Of a DNA stretch of 64,000 bases, positions 61,536-64,000 are shown one piece after another. A program made the translations under genes and the position numbers. Each line of letters begins with the position of its first letter. The first letter of the stretch is position 1. The notes under the pieces are model-generated. The model saw only the letters and a program-made list of their open reading frames with translations, had not been told where the DNA came from and made no database searches. The DNA is from Labrenzia sp. CE80 (lineage in GTDB: Bacteria > Pseudomonadota > Alphaproteobacteria > Rhizobiales > Stappiaceae), in NCBI RefSeq assembly GCF_009650605.1, contig NZ_WAJT01000004.1:124001-188000 (forward strand), given 5' to 3'.

Positions 61536-62017
61536 CCATGATCGAAAACAATGTTTCGGCTGGTGGTGACACAATTCAGTACGTCACCGTGGTGATCGGA
61601 GGCCAACTCTTCGGCCTCCCGATTTCCCAGGTTCACGATGTGTTTGTGCCTGAAAGCGTGACGCGCGTTCCTTTGTCTGCGCCCGAAGTGGCGGGGGTTC
61701 TAAACCTCCGCGGTCGGATTGTAACGGCGATCGACATGCGCCGCCGCCTACATCTTCCGCCTCAGGAAGAGGGTCAGATGATGGCTGTCGGTATCGAGTA
61801 CAAGCATGAAAGCTATGGCCTCGTCATCGACTCTGTTGGAGAAGTGCTCAACCTTCCGGGCAGCTCCGCCGAATCCAATCCGTCCAACCTGGACAAGCGT
61901 TGGGCCGAGATCTCAGGCGGCGTGCATCGTCTCGATGGCAAGCTGATGGTCATTCTGGATGTGGCCCGCCTGCTTGGCACGATGTTCCCAGAGCCAATGG
62001 CCGCGGCAGCAGCGTGA
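61532..62017 (+). CDS. cheW: Chemotaxis coupling protein CheW
   Basis: 161-residue scaffold that links CheA to chemoreceptors. The family core reads TIQYVTVVIGGQLFGLPISQVHDVF, then TRVPLSAPEVAGVLNLRGRIVTAIDMRRRL and a second five-stranded subdomain. The start overlaps the cheA stop by four bases (ATGA), so translation is coupled. Followed by cheY after 43 bases. Confidence 0.95.
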   Translation: MTMIENNVSAGGDTIQYVTVVIGGQLFGLPISQVHDVFVPESVTRVPLSAPEVAGVLNLRGRIVTAIDMRRRLHLPPQEEGQMMAVGIEYKHESYGLVIDSVGEVLNLPGSSAESNPSNLDKRWAEISGGVHRLDGKLMVILDVARLLGTMFPEPMAAAAA

Positions 62018-62060
62018 TAATCGGCCGGCTTCGTCCGGCCGTTCAACGGAGACAAACGAG

Positions 62061-62426
62061 ATGAAACAATGTCTTGTCGTCGATGATTCAAGTGTCATCC
62101 GGAAAGTGGCTCGCCGCATCCTGGAAGACATGAACTTCGATATTACCGAAGCCGAAGATGGCCAGCAGGCCCTGGACGAATGCCGAAAGACCATGCCGGA
62201 CGCAATCCTTCTGGATTGGAACATGCCGGTCATGGATGGTCTGGAGTTCCTGACCAGTCTTCGTGGCGAAGATGGCGGTGAAAAGCCGATTGTCGTGTTC
62301 TGCACGACAGAAAACGACGTGGCTCATATCGCCCGTGCGATCCGGGCCGGCGCCAATGAGTACATCATGAAGCCCTTCGACCGCGAAATCGTCGAAGCAA
62401 AGTTTCAGGAAGTCGGCCTCATCTAA
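62061..62426 (+). CDS. cheY: Single-domain response regulator CheY
   Basis: 121-residue receiver without output domain. Acidic pocket DD at residues 8-9 (CLVVDDSSVIRKVARRIL), phosphoacceptor Asp52 in AILLDWNMPVMDG, Thr in VVFCTTENDV and Lys in NEYIMKPFDREI. The frame extends upstream into cheW to 61959, but ATG at 62061 (MKQCLVVDD) is the start. As part of the che operon it would carry signal from CheA to the flagellar motor or act as a sink. Confidence 0.94.
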   Translation: MKQCLVVDDSSVIRKVARRILEDMNFDITEAEDGQQALDECRKTMPDAILLDWNMPVMDGLEFLTSLRGEDGGEKPIVVFCTTENDVAHIARAIRAGANEYIMKPFDREIVEAKFQEVGLI

Positions 62427-62445
62427 TTGCGACTGGACCCTGTAA

Positions 62446-63663
62446 ATGGCCTTTGCACAACAAAATATCACGACCGGGGCAAACCCGGGCACGGACCCCA
62501 TCCGCGTAATGGTCGTCGACGATGCTGTCGTTATCAGAGGTTTGCTGACCCGTTGGTTGGACTCTGATCCAGGACTTTCAGTCGTCGGATCACACAGAAA
62601 CGGCAAGCTTGCCGTTGATGACATTGAAAAGAGCAACCCGGATGTGGTTGTTCTCGATATCGAAATGCCGGAAATGGACGGCATGACTGCGTTGCCGCTG
62701 ATGCTGGCGAAAAAGCGTGACCTTGTCGTGATCATGGCATCAACGCTCACCAGACGGAATGCGGAAATCAGCTTGAAAGCGCTTTCGCTTGGTGCTGCCG
62801 ACTATGTCCCAAAGCCGGAATCCACTTCCGAAGTCACGACGTCAGTCGATTTTCGCCGCGAACTGATCGACAAGGTCAAGGCGCTGGGCACGCGCGCGCG
62901 GCGGATGCGTGGACCTGGACGCACCATGCGTGCTGCTACAAATGCAGGTCGGACGGTTTCCCAGGCTCCTGTCGGCCGTTTGGCGAACACGCGGGAGACG
63001 ATGCGTATGGCGCAGGGTGGCACTGGCGCCGCCGCGGCGCCAGCTGCAGCCTTCAAGCTCCGTCCCTATGCGGCGGTCAAGCCGCGGATCCTGGCAATCG
63101 GGTCTTCTACTGGCGGACCCCAGGCACTTCAGCAGGTGATGAAGGACATCGGAACCGCTATTCACGACGTTCCTGTTGTCATCACTCAGCATATGCCGCC
63201 GACTTTTACCGCCATTCTTGCCGAGCATGTTGGCAAGGCGGCCATGCGTCCCGCGAAAGAAGGCGCGCATGGTGATGTCCTGCAGCCGGGCAACATTTAT
63301 GTTGCTCCTGGTGGCAAGCACATGATCCTCGAGAAGGATGCCGGCGCGGTCAAGATCTGCCTGACTGATGGCGAACCTGTGAATTTCTGCAAACCCGCTG
63401 TCGATCCACTCTTCGACAGCGTCGCCAAGATCTATGGATCGGCGACTTTGGGACTTATCCTGACCGGAATGGGTCACGATGGTGCTGCTGGTGTCAAGAC
63501 GATTGCCGCAGGTGGCGGCAGCGTTCTGACCCAGGATGAAGCCACGAGCGTTGTCTGGGGTATGCCAGGTGCCGCTGCAAACACCGGGATGTGCAGCGAC
63601 GTGTTGCCGCTTCCTGAAATCGGTCCCAAAGTAGCGCGCGTATTAAAGGGGAACGCTAGATGA
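62446..63663 (+). CDS. cheB: Protein-glutamate methylesterase/deamidase CheB
   Basis: 405-residue adaptation enzyme that removes methyl groups from chemoreceptors. The N-terminal receiver has DD at about 25-26 (VMVVDDAVVIRGLL) and Asp71 in VVLDIEMPEMDG. An Arg/Ala-rich linker (about 147-205) joins it to the esterase domain with catalytic Ser in AIGSSTGGPQALQQV, His in VVITQHMPPTFTAILAEH and Asp in LTGMGHDGAAG. The stop overlaps cheR by four bases. Confidence 0.95.
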   Translation: MAFAQQNITTGANPGTDPIRVMVVDDAVVIRGLLTRWLDSDPGLSVVGSHRNGKLAVDDIEKSNPDVVVLDIEMPEMDGMTALPLMLAKKRDLVVIMASTLTRRNAEISLKALSLGAADYVPKPESTSEVTTSVDFRRELIDKVKALGTRARRMRGPGRTMRAATNAGRTVSQAPVGRLANTRETMRMAQGGTGAAAAPAAAFKLRPYAAVKPRILAIGSSTGGPQALQQVMKDIGTAIHDVPVVITQHMPPTFTAILAEHVGKAAMRPAKEGAHGDVLQPGNIYVAPGGKHMILEKDAGAVKICLTDGEPVNFCKPAVDPLFDSVAKIYGSATLGLILTGMGHDGAAGVKTIAAGGGSVLTQDEATSVVWGMPGAAANTGMCSDVLPLPEIGPKVARVLKGNAR

Positions 63664-64000
63664 CCCCGGCTGAGTTCGAGTATCTTAAGAAATTTCTCAA
63701 AGACAAATCAGGCCTGGTCCTGTCCAACGACAAACAATACTTGGTCGAAAGCCGCCTGCTACCAATTGCAAGAACCGCGAAGCTCGATACGCTGAGCGGT
63801 TTGATCGGAAACATGCAAAAGGGCGGAAACTCGAAGCTGGAAAACGATGTCATCGAGGCGATGACGACAAATGAATCGTTCTTCTTCCGCGACAAGACAC
63901 CCTTCGACCACTTCAATGACACCATGTTGCCGGCGCTTCTGGAAGCAAGGGCACGGACACGCGCTCTGAAGATCTGGTGTGCTGCCGCGTCTTCTGGACA
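63660..64000 (+). CDS. cheR: Chemotaxis protein methyltransferase CheR, 3' end cut by window
   Basis: First 113 codons of CheR, which methylates glutamates of chemoreceptors using S-adenosylmethionine. The N-terminal domain begins MTPAEFEYLKKFLKDKSGLVL and contains DVIEAMTTNESFFFRDKTPFDHF, the family signature. It goes on to LKIWCAAASSG, the beginning of the SAM-binding site (WCAACSTGEE in relatives), where the window ends. The ATG overlaps the cheB stop (ATGA). The frame is open to the edge. Confidence 0.93.
   Translation, partial: MTPAEFEYLKKFLKDKSGLVLSNDKQYLVESRLLPIARTAKLDTLSGLIGNMQKGGNSKLENDVIEAMTTNESFFFRDKTPFDHFNDTMLPALLEARARTRALKIWCAAASSG

Overview
The window is a stretch of core chromosome from an alphaproteobacterium of the Hyphomicrobiales (Rhizobiales), most likely the Stappiaceae (Stappia/Labrenzia/Roseibium type). 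This is inferred from gene content and gene order, not from a database search. Pointers are the blocks tolQRAB-pal-ybgF-tilS-ftsH-glmM and serC-serA-purA-(conserved membrane protein)-rpoH/rluD, the CtrA-network genes rcdA, trcR and chpT, rhizobial families such as DUF1192, DUF4164, DUF1134 and DUF6476, and a CheA with a C-terminal receiver. Coding density is high. No prophage, insertion sequence, CRISPR array or complete defence system is visible.

Layout. 1-9.2 kb: a partial ABC exporter, rpmE, rcdA, a DUF1192 gene, a quinone oxidoreductase, trcR, a MotA/ExbB-like plus MotB/OmpA-like pair, an inositol-monophosphatase family gene and efp. 9.3-17.6 kb (minus strand): a Sel1-repeat protein, a divergent thiamine-phosphate-synthase-like gene, and the central carbon genes fba, pgk, gap and tkt with a LysE exporter among them. 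18-27 kb: DUF4164 and zapA, 6S RNA, 5-formyl-THF cyclo-ligase, a YmdB-type phosphodiesterase, yebC, a MazG-like gene, a TauE exporter, ruvC-ruvA-(small membrane protein)-ruvB and a chemoreceptor. 27-38 kb: the Tol-Pal envelope cluster, then tilS, ftsH and glmM. 38-51.4 kb: an outer membrane beta-barrel gene with two CtrA-type boxes, a serC RNA motif with serC and serA, an EamA transporter, purA, a large conserved membrane protein, a TPP riboswitch with thiX and thiY, rpoH, rluD and DUF6476. 51.4-55.1 kb: tRNA-Glu, a frameshifted P-type cation ATPase and a DeoR/GlpR regulator, the part that looks most like an accessory insertion. 55.1-64 kb: a coiled-coil membrane protein, a DUF1134 and a YHS protein, chpT, and the chemotaxis operon cheA-cheW-cheY-cheB-cheR (cheR cut by the window end).

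Themes. Three genes of the CtrA cell-cycle network (rcdA, trcR, chpT) lie here, and CtrA-like TTAA-N7-TTAA boxes occur before envelope genes: two exact ones before the outer membrane protein, and one-mismatch versions before pal, tolQ and the MotA-like gene. Regulatory RNAs visible are 6S RNA, the serC motif, a TPP riboswitch and one candidate sRNA. I did not find a clear, previously undescribed multi-gene system. The best leads are the single-base frameshift in the ATPase, the serC leader with two arms competing for one partner near the start codon, the two CtrA boxes, the candidate sRNA at 3.1 kb, the uncharacterised proton-channel/OmpA pair and the membrane protein embedded in the ruv operon.
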